64,000 nucleotides of DNA from Lapidilactobacillus gannanensis (lineage in GTDB: Bacteria; Bacillota; Bacilli; Lactobacillales; Lactobacillaceae). Positions 35,512-44,400 of this stretch are shown piece after piece. Under the pieces are notes generated by a model. It was not told the DNA's origin. It did not search any database and saw only the letters and a list, made by a program, of their open reading frames with translations. The DNA is taken from the NCBI RefSeq assembly GCF_003946675.1, contig NZ_RHOT01000001.1:62001-126000 (forward strand). The letters are read 5' to 3'. Every line of letters starts with the position of its first letter. Position 1 is the stretch's first letter. The position numbers and the translations under genes were made by a program.

Positions 35512-36852
35512 TTAGTGTAATGTTTCAACGATATAATGGTTCAAAGTATCTTTCAATTCTTCGATCCGGCCTGACTTAGTTGCTGCTAATAAAGCAGTTT
35601 GTGGCTTGTCAATGATGTAATCATTCAATGACTTGAAGTCTTCCTTGCCAGCTTCGATGTTAGCGCCGATACCTGAATCGTAACTTGCATAACGATCAGT
35701 AATGAAGTTTTCAAAGACTTTATCTTCTTTCAACTTCAAAGCTACCTTCAAACCAGCTGAGAAGGTATCCATGCCGACAATATGACCATAGAACATATCA
35801 TCAACAGTGAATGATGAACGACGTGGTTTAGCATCAAAGTTCAAACCACCACGACCTAAGCCGCCGTTTTCAACAACTTCGTACATTGCCAAAGTAGCTT
35901 CGTATAAGTCTGATGGGAATTCATCAATATCCCAGCCAATTAATTTGTCGCCTTGGTTGGCATCCAATGAACCTAACAAACCAGCTTCACGAGCAACTCG
36001 GATTTCATGTTGGTAAGTATGACCAGCTAAGTTAGCATGGTTGCCTTCAAGGTTCAACTTGTAAGTGCCATCCAAACCATAAGTCTTCATGAAGTTGATG
36101 GTGGTAGCAGCATCAAAATCATATTGGTGCATCATTGGTTCCTTAGGCTTTGGTTCAAGCAATAATTGACCTTCGTAACCAATTTCCTTAGCATAATCTG
36201 CAGCCATGTGGAAGAACTTAGCTAAATGCTCTTGTTCACGTTGCATATCAGTATTTAATAATGATTCGTAACCTTCACGGCCACCCCAGAAAACATAGTT
36301 TTCAGAGCCGACTTTCTTAGCAATGTCCAAACCTTCTTTGACTTGGCCAGCAGCATAAGCAAAAATGTCAGCGAATGGTGATGAAGCCGCACCAGAAACG
36401 AAACGAGGATTAGTGAACATGTTAGCTGTGTTCCAAAGAACTTTCATCCCAGTTTGTTTTTGGTATTCAGCAAACATATCCGTGATTTCGTCTAAGTTCT
36501 TGTTTGTTTCCCGTAAAGTCAAACCTTCAGGCGCAACGTCACGATCATGGAAGCAATAGAAATCAACGCCCATTTTTTCATAGAATTCAAATGATGCTTC
36601 AACCCGAGCTTTAGCAAGATCCATGCCAGTTAAACCATTCCAAGGACGAACAGCGGTGCCATCGCCGAAGATATCGTTTAATTGTTGACCAAAAGTATGC
36701 CAGTAAGCAACTGAGAAACGTAACCAGTCACGCATCTTCTTACCACCGACAACTTCGTCAGCATTGTAATAATGATAGCCTAAGCCAGATGTTAAATCTT
36801 TCGTCCCAACAAAAGGAATTTTACCTTCGTTAGGGAAGTATGTTTTAGCCAT
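35512..36852 (-). CDS. xylA: Xylose isomerase
   Basis: The 446-residue TIM-barrel enzyme converts D-xylose to D-xylulose using two divalent metals. The active-site signature [13 protein letters not shown] (H102, D105) is present, as are LLEPKPKEP with the metal-binding Glu, [13 protein letters not shown] and a later metal-binding NLEGN/DxD region. The length is typical of class II isomerases. GGAGG lies ten bases before the ATG. It is the first gene after a promoter carrying cre-like and XylR-operator-like elements and is transcribed away from xylR's terminator side. Confidence 0.97.
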   Translation of the reverse strand: MAKTYFPNEGKIPFVGTKDLTSGLGYHYYNADEVVGGKKMRDWLRFSVAYWHTFGQQLNDIFGDGTAVRPWNGLTGMDLAKARVEASFEFYEKMGVDFYCFHDRDVAPEGLTLRETNKNLDEITDMFAEYQKQTGMKVLWNTANMFTNPRFVSGAASSPFADIFAYAAGQVKEGLDIAKKVGSENYVFWGGREGYESLLNTDMQREQEHLAKFFHMAADYAKEIGYEGQLLLEPKPKEPMMHQYDFDAATTINFMKTYGLDGTYKLNLEGNHANLAGHTYQHEIRVAREAGLLGSLDANQGDKLIGWDIDEFPSDLYEATLAMYEVVENGGLGRGGLNFDAKPRRSSFTVDDMFYGHIVGMDTFSAGLKVALKLKEDKVFENFITDRYASYDSGIGANIEAGKEDFKSLNDYIIDKPQTALLAATKSGRIEELKDTLNHYIVETLH

Positions 36853-36876
36853 TATGAAAAGCCTCCAGAACTTTAT

Positions 36877-36941
36877 TTAGTTTGTTTATATAATTAACTT
36901 ACTTACAAAAATAGTATAGCGCTTTCCTAAAAAATAAACAA
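36877..36941 (-). promoter_or_regulatory. xylA promoter with cre-like spacer and candidate xyl operator
   Basis: The minus strand shows -35 TTGTTT (36936-36941), a 17-nt spacer ending GGAAAGCGC, and -10 TATACT (36913-36918). The spacer/-10 segment resembles a cre core. Downstream, TTAGTTTGTTTA (plus strand from 36877) faces a weaker inverted half TAATTAACTTAC, similar in style to xylO operators; a XylR bound there would block the start site. The promoter is well supported, the operator is tentative. Confidence 0.6.
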
Positions 36942-37030
36942 GGGTTTTGTAAGCAACAATTTAAAAAAATATCCAGCTTTTTTAGAAGCCAATTTATCAT
37001 TATAATGGTGCTCAAAAACCTGATGAAGGC

Positions 37031-37309
37031 GTTGAAACAGACCTGATTCTGACTGCATTCCGGGCTGCGGGTTGTGGAACGCGGCCGGGATTGATTGATG
37101 CCAATTACAAATCCAAGTTTAAAAAAGTTAAAGCCTAGTGAAGTTTTTGAAACAGAATTAGTTCTGACTGCATTCCGTGCTGCTTGTCGTGGAACGGTGC
37201 GGCCATCGATTTGAGCTTTTCTTCGAAAATCTCAAATCAACGCCCACGCCGTTCCACGCCCTAAAAATCGCCCAGCAACCACCAAGCCAATTGGGGAAGA
37301 CTTAGTACC
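37031..37309. repeat. Composite intergenic repeat, copy C (two 115-bp units plus right end)
   Basis: The first unit reads TGATTCTGACTGCATTCCGG. The equivalent point of the second unit lies exactly 115 bp later (37042 and 37157). The middle part and left half of the terminal stem are missing; the right end AATCGCCCAGCAACCACC, then TTGGGGAAGACTTAG, is kept. A deletion derivative of the longer copies. The spacer 36942-37030 shows nothing else. Confidence 0.82.
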
Positions 37310-37321
37310 TATTCAACACAA

Positions 37322-37353
37322 AAACCATTCCCGAAATTAATCGGAAATGGTTT
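37322..37353. terminator. Terminator of xylR
   Basis: AAACCATTCCCGA pairs with TCGGAAATGGTTT (one weak pair) around AATTAA, with T-rich flanks on both strands, 5 bp past the xylR stop. Confidence 0.8.
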
Positions 37354-37358
37354 CATTT

Positions 37359-38513
37359 TTATCTAAAGAACAACTGACCACTCTTTAACTCCAAAATATG
37401 ATGAATGATCATAGAACAACCACCAAGCATCGTGGCATTGCGGACATTATCAACCACGTCCACTTGGGTTTCATCATTAGTTAAATGCGGAATATTCAGC
37501 TTGATTTTGGTCAACAGCTCGGGAATTGCCGAAACTAAGCTTGAGTTTAAGGCTACCCGTTTAGGATCAAAGGTGACAATGGTGTTGTAGATAATATTGG
37601 CAATATAGAAGCAGAAATCATCAGCAATTAAATGCACCTGAGCATCATTTTGATAATAGAGCTTGGAAATATCGGCTGCTTGAATATCCGGTTGCTTCGT
37701 TACTTGGCGAATAGTATCTAAAACGGAATCCTCTGAACAATATTTTTCAATTGTATTTGGTTCGCGATGATTCATAAAGTCTTGATCATAAATAATTTGG
37801 TGCCCAATTTCGCCGGCTTCACCGTGCTTACCAGTATAAAGATCATTGTTAATGATGATCCCAGCACCAATCCCTTTATGGATACTGATACAAACAATGT
37901 TATCAATGTCATCGCGGCTTTCGAAATCGCGTTCGTAAATAACCGAGAGATTGGCTTCATTCTCAAGTAAAACAGGCACTTCCAGCTTTTCTTCGAGAAT
38001 TTTGGCAATATCTAACCCTTTAAAATCAATAAATGGCGTGTATAAAACTTGATTGTGGTCGATAATCCCATGAACGGCCACTGAAACGCCTAACAAAGGC
38101 ACATCAGTTTGCAATCGTTCGGTGTGCACTAAACTTGCCATTAGCTCCAACCGATCTTCAATCGACATATCCTTAGCGGGATAGCGTTCGACGCTGATTA
38201 CCCGACCATCCATCAAGTTAAACATTCGATCAATATAATCGTACCCTAAATCAAAGTTCACCACATAACCCAACTGAGCGTTGAATTTCAATAAAGTCGG
38301 TTTCCGACCACCATTTTTAGTGCTATCACCTTGACCTAATTCAATTAAATAGGCTTGGTCAATTAAACTAGCGACAATATCAGAAACAGTGACCTTATTC
38401 AGATTTAAGTTCTTCGAAATTTGACTACGGGAAATCGGGCCATAATTAAAGGCCTGCTGTAAAACCCGTTGTTCATTTAAAACGCGCACTAAATTTTTAT
38501 TTGATTGCATCAT
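37359..38513 (-). CDS. xylR: Xylose operon repressor XylR, ROK family
   Basis: The 384-residue regulator has an N-terminal winged helix (residues 10-65, NLNLNKVTVSDIVASLIDQA) joined to a sugar-kinase-like ROK domain with VNFDLGYDY, a GIGAGIIINNDLYTG loop and KHGEAGEIGHQII. ROK repressors named XylR bind xylose and release xylA/xylB promoters. Its place 0.5 kb upstream of xylA on the same strand and the lack of Cys-rich zinc motif residues fit a sensor, not an active kinase. A local terminator and a repeat copy separate it from xylA. Confidence 0.92.
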   Translation of the reverse strand: MMQSNKNLVRVLNEQRVLQQAFNYGPISRSQISKNLNLNKVTVSDIVASLIDQAYLIELGQGDSTKNGGRKPTLLKFNAQLGYVVNFDLGYDYIDRMFNLMDGRVISVERYPAKDMSIEDRLELMASLVHTERLQTDVPLLGVSVAVHGIIDHNQVLYTPFIDFKGLDIAKILEEKLEVPVLLENEANLSVIYERDFESRDDIDNIVCISIHKGIGAGIIINNDLYTGKHGEAGEIGHQIIYDQDFMNHREPNTIEKYCSEDSVLDTIRQVTKQPDIQAADISKLYYQNDAQVHLIADDFCFYIANIIYNTIVTFDPKRVALNSSLVSAIPELLTKIKLNIPHLTNDETQVDVVDNVRNATMLGGCSMIIHHILELKSGQLFFR

Positions 38514-38982
38514 AACGCCTACTCCAGATTATTCTGATTTTTCATTAGCGTCTGCAATCAAGTTAAGCCTTAATCGCGGCTACTCACTGTTTAATCCGCG
38601 ATTTTTGCTTACTCTAATAAGAGATTATCAAGTCGTTTACTGCTGGTAGGAACCGCCTCTTACTTAGGCTGACTGCTAACTTATCACAGGCAGTACCAAC
38701 CTTTAAATAATTTATCGTTATTTCCACTCATCAGTTCAGTCAAGTTGATGCAGACTTTTATCTTTAATTTGACAACGAAAACCTCAGCGGACTTGCCACA
38801 GAAGCATTTCACGTTATCATCATTATTATTGCTACTCAAAAATAAAGCGTTTAACAATAAGTTACTTGAGTAGCCTAACTAACTACTTTATTCATATTGT
38901 CTACTAAAATGCGGCGAGAATCAACTAATTAGTGCAAACGCTATCAAGTTTGTTTAAATTACCCAGAAATAGCGGACTTTTT
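38514..38982. other. Gene-free spacer with an orphan cre site and hairpins
   Basis: No reading frame is convincing. TGCAAACGCTATCA (38933-38946) fits the cre consensus with one mismatch, although no start codon follows nearby. AATCGCGG (38572) pairs with CCGCGATT (38603), followed by TTT. GCTACTCAA (38829) pairs with TTGAGTAGC (38872). The xylR promoter should lie near 38520-38600. The cre may be the relic of a lost gene, perhaps a transporter. Confidence 0.45.
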
Positions 38983-40458
38983 TTAGTCATGTTTCTCCTG
39001 AACATCAGCGCCATTGTCAGCAATCAATTTCTGGTACCAATAATAGCTAGCCTTAGGGATCCGTTTCAGCTCTTTAGGACCGTCGTCATCACGATCAACA
39101 TAAACAAAACCATAACGTTTGCGATAACCGTTTAACCAGCTGAGTAAATCACTGAAGGACCATGCACAATAGCCAATCATTTCGACGCCGTCAGTGATGG
39201 CTTCTTTCATTGTCAACACATGATCTGCCAAATACTTAATCCGATAATCATCATTGACTTGACCGTCGACTAATTGATCAGCAGCACCTAAGCCATTTTC
39301 AGTCACGAAAATTGGTAACCGATACTTCTCGTAAACTTGCCGCAAAGCTACCCGGAAACCAATTGGGTCAATTTCCCAGCCCCATTCCGTCTTCTCAAGA
39401 TATGGACTAGAAACAGAATTAAACATGGGAATTTCAGGTGATTGTGCTTGATCTTCTTTAGGCTGCATTAAGTATGGGTCAGTTGATGAGAAGTCTTTCT
39501 TGTCATCAGCAGCCACTTTCTTCTGTAACCGGTTAGTTTGCACGGTGCCACCATGATAGTAGTTGATTCCTAAGAAGTCGGGCTTAGCACTCTTCAATAG
39601 TTTCTGATCAGCAGCCGTTACCTCGGGAGCAATCCCCATGGCTTGTAGCCGTTTCATCATAAAGTATGGGTATTCACCACGGCAATAAACATCTAGCCAC
39701 CAATTATTATTGAAATCATCAGCATTAACTGAGGCCAAAACATCATTAGGATCACCAGTTAATGGATAAACCGGGCCATAACCAAAGCTAGGGCCAATTA
39801 AACCCTTTGGTACCATTTCGTGGAACAAATTGATTGCCGTCGCGTTAGCCAAGTTAACAATGTGGTTAGCGGCGTACATTCGCTTAATATCAGTTACTTT
39901 AGGTGGATGATTGCCCCAACGATAGCCTAGGCCAGTAAAGACGTTTTGTTCATTGAAAGTAACCCAATATTTCACGTCATCTTTAAAGGTTTCAAACAAT
40001 ACACGGCAATATTTGGCAAAAGCAGCAACGGTCTTCCGTGATTCCCAGCCTAAATATTTGTCTTGTAAAGCTTGCGGTAAATCCCAATGATATAACGTCA
40101 AAACTGGTTCAATCTGATTTTCTTTTAATAATTTCACTAAGCGAATATAGAAATCTAACCCCGCCTGATTAACTTCACCTTCGCCGTCAGGAATCACGCG
40201 GCTCCATGCAACGGAGAAACGATAAGCTTTCAGGCCCATTTTGGCCATTAACCCAACATCTTCTTCAAGATGGTGATAATGATCAATCGCTACATCCCCG
40301 TTGGTTCCTTTATAAGTATTACCTTCAGTATGGGCATAAGTATCCCAAATTGAAGGGCCTTTACCATCTTCGTTATAAGCACCTTCAATTTGGTAAGCCG
40401 CTGAAGCAGCACCCCAGAGGAAGTTCTTGGGAAAATCATCTAATTTTTGATAATACAT
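38983..40458 (-). CDS. GH1 beta-glucosidase / 6-phospho-beta-glucosidase
   Basis: The 491-residue TIM-barrel glycosidase has no signal peptide. The N-terminal signature FLWGAASAAYQIEG, acid/base Glu in WVTFNEQNV (E170; most relatives have NEP, here NEQ) and nucleophile VTENG (E387) are all present. The loop DLLSWLNGYRKRYGFVYVD keeps the KRY residues that bind a sugar phosphate in 6-phospho enzymes. No PTS gene is nearby, though, and a ROK sugar kinase precedes it by six bases, which favours action on unphosphorylated glucosides or xylosides. Substrate unresolved. It is the last gene of a five-gene operon. Confidence 0.88.
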   Translation of the reverse strand: MYYQKLDDFPKNFLWGAASAAYQIEGAYNEDGKGPSIWDTYAHTEGNTYKGTNGDVAIDHYHHLEEDVGLMAKMGLKAYRFSVAWSRVIPDGEGEVNQAGLDFYIRLVKLLKENQIEPVLTLYHWDLPQALQDKYLGWESRKTVAAFAKYCRVLFETFKDDVKYWVTFNEQNVFTGLGYRWGNHPPKVTDIKRMYAANHIVNLANATAINLFHEMVPKGLIGPSFGYGPVYPLTGDPNDVLASVNADDFNNNWWLDVYCRGEYPYFMMKRLQAMGIAPEVTAADQKLLKSAKPDFLGINYYHGGTVQTNRLQKKVAADDKKDFSSTDPYLMQPKEDQAQSPEIPMFNSVSSPYLEKTEWGWEIDPIGFRVALRQVYEKYRLPIFVTENGLGAADQLVDGQVNDDYRIKYLADHVLTMKEAITDGVEMIGYCAWSFSDLLSWLNGYRKRYGFVYVDRDDDGPKELKRIPKASYYWYQKLIADNGADVQEKHD

Positions 40459-40463
40459 ACTAT

Positions 40464-41348
40464 TTATGAAGCCTCCTTAACTGTTTTTGTGGCTAAAGCC
40501 AATGCACCAATCAGTCCCGAATCATTATGATGTGCACAAACGACCACATCAGCATGAAAATCTGACCAAGATGGCATCTTTTTCAAAGCAGCTTTGATAA
40601 ACGGCATGACTAATGGATTTTGGCTAATGCCGCCACCAATTAAAATCCGTTGTGGTGCATTGGTGACCACCAAGTTGAAAATAGCAATGGCTACGTGGAC
40701 TGCCCAGTTCTCAACAATCGCTTTTGTTTCTGGATTGGCTAAATCAGCCATGATTTGTTCGCCAGAAACTTGGTCAACGGGCAACTTTTTAGCAGTTGCA
40801 TAACTCTTGACTAGCGCACTAGTCGAAGCTAAATCGTGTAAAGTTGCCACCCCACGTGATGTATAATCAGTCACCATCATGCCGAACTCGTCGGCGCGGA
40901 AACCCTCGCCGTGAAGTACCTCGTCGTTGATCACAATGCCGCCACCAACGCCAGTACCTAAAGTAATCACCGCAAAATCATGAACATCTTGGGCATTACC
41001 ATTTAATTTTTCAGCCAGGGCCGCACACTTAGCATCATTCTCAATCGCAATTGGTACCGGGTGATTTAGTTTAGCTTGTAGAGCCGCTACAATATTTTGC
41101 CCGTCCAGTTGACCTAAGGCACCAGCGCGAACGGCCACACCAGTTTCTGTATTAATAAATCCCGGAAAACTAATACCAATGGCCGTCAAATCATCATATT
41201 GACTGGCAATTTGGGCCATTTGCGTAAAGAATTTATCCGGCGTCGACGAATCTGTTGGGTATTTGTCCTTGGCTAAAAAATCTGCTTGTTCGTTGAAGAG
41301 CGCGTATTTAACAAAAGTACCACCGACATCAAAACATAAAAATTTCAT
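40464..41348 (-). CDS. ROK-family sugar kinase
   Basis: The 294-residue cytosolic kinase begins with the ATP-binding DVGGTFVKYALF (residues 7-18) and has IENDAKCAALAE and a VITLGTGVGGGIVIN loop (about 128-142), the ROK hallmarks. The usual zinc-binding cysteines after GHG are missing (HGEGFRADEFGMM instead), as in some ROK members, so glucose versus other hexoses is open. It would phosphorylate the monosaccharide freed by the neighbouring GH1 or GH29 enzymes. It is tightly packed between the esterase (35 bp) and GH1 (6 bp). Confidence 0.85.
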   Translation of the reverse strand: MKFLCFDVGGTFVKYALFNEQADFLAKDKYPTDSSTPDKFFTQMAQIASQYDDLTAIGISFPGFINTETGVAVRAGALGQLDGQNIVAALQAKLNHPVPIAIENDAKCAALAEKLNGNAQDVHDFAVITLGTGVGGGIVINDEVLHGEGFRADEFGMMVTDYTSRGVATLHDLASTSALVKSYATAKKLPVDQVSGEQIMADLANPETKAIVENWAVHVAIAIFNLVVTNAPQRILIGGGISQNPLVMPFIKAALKKMPSWSDFHADVVVCAHHNDSGLIGALALATKTVKEAS

Positions 41349-41383
41349 TGCTAGTCACCACCATTTTCTATTCATTGATTAGT

Positions 41384-42208
41384 TCATTTATTGAAAGAAT
41401 TGTTGACCCAAGTTGCGAATAAATCTGGCCAAACACTGAGATCTGTTTGAATACCATAACCATTTTCCGCAATGGCAGTTTCAGCAGTGCCTAAACTCAA
41501 GCCATGGCCACCTTGTGGGAAGATGTGCATCTCTAAAGGAACATTGGCTTTTTTAAGCGCATCAGCAAACAACAATGAGTTTTCTACAGGCACACAATCA
41601 TCGGTGTAAGTATGCCACAAGAAGGTTCTTGGTGTGGCAGCGGTCACTTGCTTCTCTAATGAAACACTTTCGCGAATGACTTCATTATTATAATCATCGC
41701 CCAGCAAATTCTTGAAAGAATCAACGTGAGCATATTTGCCAGAAGTAATTACCGAGTAGCCTAACATCAAGCCATTGGGTTGAATGTCTTCACGTTTGTA
41801 ACCATAACCTTGCAATAATTGACCATTCCAAGCAGTCGCTAAGTTAGCGGCTAAATGCCCACCAGCTGAGAAACCAGCTAGAATAATCTTGTCGGGATCC
41901 ACATGCCATGCCTCAGCATTGTCCCGAATTAATTTCACTGAGCTAGCGATTTCTAATAAAGCAGCTGGGTAACGAACTGGAGCAACATTGTAACGTAAGA
42001 TGAAGGCTTGGTAGCCCTTGGATAACATCTTGATGGCCACTGGTTCAGCTTCCCGATCAGAGGTCATAGCATAACCACCACCAGGAATAATTAAAATTGC
42101 TGGCCGGCGCCGATTAATATCCATTTCTGGAGAGTTATCTAATACATAGCCATAAAATTTAGCATTGTCGGTTAATTTTGTTTTAATTGTTTTCTCGATT
42201 AATTGCAT
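41384..42208 (-). CDS. Alpha/beta hydrolase, acetyl(xylan)-esterase type
   Basis: The 274-residue cytosolic esterase has the oxyanion motif IPGGGYAMTSDREAEP (about residues 43-58), nucleophile Ser in AGFSAGGHLAAN (about S122), Asp in YTDDCVPVENS and His in GGHGLSLG near residue 236. This is the BD-FAE/acetylesterase group commonly found with hemicellulose genes. It probably removes acetyl groups from imported oligosaccharides. It starts 15 bp after the GH29 stop. Confidence 0.85.
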   Translation of the reverse strand: MQLIEKTIKTKLTDNAKFYGYVLDNSPEMDINRRRPAILIIPGGGYAMTSDREAEPVAIKMLSKGYQAFILRYNVAPVRYPAALLEIASSVKLIRDNAEAWHVDPDKIILAGFSAGGHLAANLATAWNGQLLQGYGYKREDIQPNGLMLGYSVITSGKYAHVDSFKNLLGDDYNNEVIRESVSLEKQVTAATPRTFLWHTYTDDCVPVENSLLFADALKKANVPLEMHIFPQGGHGLSLGTAETAIAENGYGIQTDLSVWPDLFATWVNNSFNK

Positions 42209-42223
42209 GATTGTCGCGATCCT

Positions 42224-43687
42224 TTACTTTAAATTAATTTTAATACCAACAGGATGATTAGCTGCATCAGGTTTGATGTTCACGACCATGCCCTCTGGTT
42301 TAATTTGCCAAGTCGTTTCACCTTGTCCTAATTGTTCAACAGACTTGATCACACCATGGAACGGTGGTTCATTCTTTTCATCAAATTCATGGAAGGCTGT
42401 CAGAGTGGCCTGTTTTTGACCTTCTGGATTTAAAACGTAAGCATATACACTGCCATGATTTACGGTATAACGAATATCTTTAACACCATAATGTAAAGCT
42501 GACAAATCTTGGAACATACCTTCTTTAATATTGGTTGGTCCTTCGTTGCTAAGCTTCCATGGGGAACTGCCATAAATACCTTCACCATTAACAGCCAACC
42601 AATCACCAATTTCTTCAAGCATTTGGCGATCATGATCGGCAATTGAACCATCCGCTTTAGGACCGACATTTAATAGAAGATTCCCGTTCTTGCTAACAAC
42701 ATCAGCTAAAGTAATCAAGATTTCATTAACCGATTTATATTCCAAGGTATTGGTGTAACACCAAGAATTATTAGCGATAGCCGTATCAGTCTGCCAGTAG
42801 AACGGCTTAGCTGTCGCAAAACCACCACGTTCGACATCAGTAATCCCGGTGTCAAAAGCCATCCCATCATATTTGAAGCAAATTCCAGTTGGGAAGCCTA
42901 ACTCGCGGCCCTTGTTATAGTAATAAGCAGCTAACTGCTGGATATATGGTTTGAAAGCATCATGTTGAATCCACCAGTCAAAATACAACATCTCTGGCTG
43001 ATAGCGGTCAATAATTTCAACCACACGCATTAACCAGTCATCCAAATATTCTGTTGTCGGGTAGGGATCACTGAACAACGCCTGGTTATAAGGCTCAGGC
43101 ATTGCTGGCCAGTAAAAATCACCCTTCTTCATTGGATCATGAATATCACTCTTAAATTCACGACCATGACTCATAAACCACCAATGTTCAGCCCGATGAT
43201 TTGAAGTACAGAAGTGTAAGCCGGCGTTTTGGGTAGCTGTTTTTAACTCGCCAATAATATCGCGTTTTGGCCCCATTTCGTAAGCATTATAATGAGAAAT
43301 CTCGCTACGATACATTTGGAAACCATCATGATGCTCAGCAACTGGGAAATAATACTTTGCCCCAGCACGTTTGAAAATATCAACCCATTCTTGAGGATCA
43401 AATTTCTTCGCCGTGAACATTGGAATAAAATCTTTATAACCAAATTTATCTTGAGGGCCATAAGTTTTACGATGATGCTCATACTCAGGATAACCCTGAA
43501 TATACATATTTCTGGAGTACCATTCATTCCGATATTCAGGAACGGTATAAAGTCCCCAATGCGTAAAAATACCAAACTTAGCTTGTTTGAACCACTTCGG
43601 CACTTCAAACTGACTAAGTGATTCCCAATTAGCCTTAAACGGCCCTTGTTCGTTATACTTCTTTATTTCTTCAACAGTAGTAACCAT
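42224..43687 (-). CDS. GH29 alpha-L-fucosidase
   Basis: The 487-residue enzyme lacks a secretion signal. Family marks are WFKQAKFGIFTHWGLYTVPE near residue 33, EHHDGFQMY, and the nucleophile Asp in EMLYFDWWIQHD (about D229). A C-terminal beta-sandwich ends the protein. It would release L-fucose from small oligosaccharides; xyloglucan-type or host glycans are both possible. I set the start at MVTTVEEI (43687), where GAGGA precedes it and the ATG overlaps the stop of the SGNH gene in a TAATG junction. An extension to 43705 lies inside that gene. Confidence 0.88.
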   Translation of the reverse strand: MVTTVEEIKKYNEQGPFKANWESLSQFEVPKWFKQAKFGIFTHWGLYTVPEYRNEWYSRNMYIQGYPEYEHHRKTYGPQDKFGYKDFIPMFTAKKFDPQEWVDIFKRAGAKYYFPVAEHHDGFQMYRSEISHYNAYEMGPKRDIIGELKTATQNAGLHFCTSNHRAEHWWFMSHGREFKSDIHDPMKKGDFYWPAMPEPYNQALFSDPYPTTEYLDDWLMRVVEIIDRYQPEMLYFDWWIQHDAFKPYIQQLAAYYYNKGRELGFPTGICFKYDGMAFDTGITDVERGGFATAKPFYWQTDTAIANNSWCYTNTLEYKSVNEILITLADVVSKNGNLLLNVGPKADGSIADHDRQMLEEIGDWLAVNGEGIYGSSPWKLSNEGPTNIKEGMFQDLSALHYGVKDIRYTVNHGSVYAYVLNPEGQKQATLTAFHEFDEKNEPPFHGVIKSVEQLGQGETTWQIKPEGMVVNIKPDAANHPVGIKINLK

Positions 43688-44355
43688 TATTGTCCTCGTT
43701 TCCAATCAAAATCAATCGCATTTAACCATGTGTTGGCCATTAACATATGACCTTTATAATCTCCGGGATGAACCCGGTCTTGTGTCAAAATATAACTTGA
43801 AGTTGTCTCAAGAAAATGATCGATTGCCTTTTGCGTATCAATATAAAGTAAACCATTTTTGTGAGCCAACTCTTCAGCAACCTGGCGATATTGATCAACC
43901 TGAGCTCGCATCGGATTTTGACGATTCGGTTCAAACATTGCCGGACTCATAATCATCATCTGCTTGACTTGAGGCTTAGTTTGATCAATTAAATCTTGGT
44001 ACTTCTGGCGATACAAGGCCAAGTCAACTAAATCATCACGCTGCTGGAAAACCGCATTATCGAAGTGGCGCCAAACATCGTTGACCCCAATTAAAACCGA
44101 CACATAATCAGGGTTTAAATCTAAAACATCTTTTTGCCAACGAGCAGATAGCTTCAAAATATCATTACCGTTAACACCCTTGTTGATCACCATAATTCGA
44201 TATTCAGGATAAAGCGCCGTTAAAGCAGCATTGACCAAGTTGGCATAGCCATTACCTAATGATCCCCAGCCAGCTGGTTCAGCATCATAATCACGGCCAC
44301 AATCAGTAACTGAATCGCCAATAAAAATTAATTTAGAATTTTTTTCTAACAACAA
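43687..44355 (-). CDS. SGNH/GDSL esterase
   Basis: The 222-residue hydrolase has block I FIGDSVTDCGRD (Ser14), Gly in GVNGNDIL, Asn in IGVNDVWRHF and the Asp/His pair in DRVHPGDYKGH. Such enzymes deacetylate carbohydrates or lipids; here, first in an operon with GH29, a second esterase, a ROK kinase and GH1, a carbohydrate acetylesterase fits best. The start appears to be TTG 44355, with AAAGG about ten bases before it; no ATG is available. Confidence 0.85.
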   Translation of the reverse strand: MLLEKNSKLIFIGDSVTDCGRDYDAEPAGWGSLGNGYANLVNAALTALYPEYRIMVINKGVNGNDILKLSARWQKDVLDLNPDYVSVLIGVNDVWRHFDNAVFQQRDDLVDLALYRQKYQDLIDQTKPQVKQMMIMSPAMFEPNRQNPMRAQVDQYRQVAEELAHKNGLLYIDTQKAIDHFLETTSSYILTQDRVHPGDYKGHMLMANTWLNAIDFDWKRGQ

Positions 44356-44400
44356 TTTAAACGAACCTTTCTAACCAAATATGATACGCCCAGTACTGTT

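Noticed and set aside
37359-38513. xylR product read as a sugar kinase
   Set aside because: The N-terminal winged helix and the xyl gene context show a ROK repressor.
43292-43621. 109-codon plus-strand frame
   Set aside because: Lies wholly antisense within the conserved GH29 coding region; a shadow frame.
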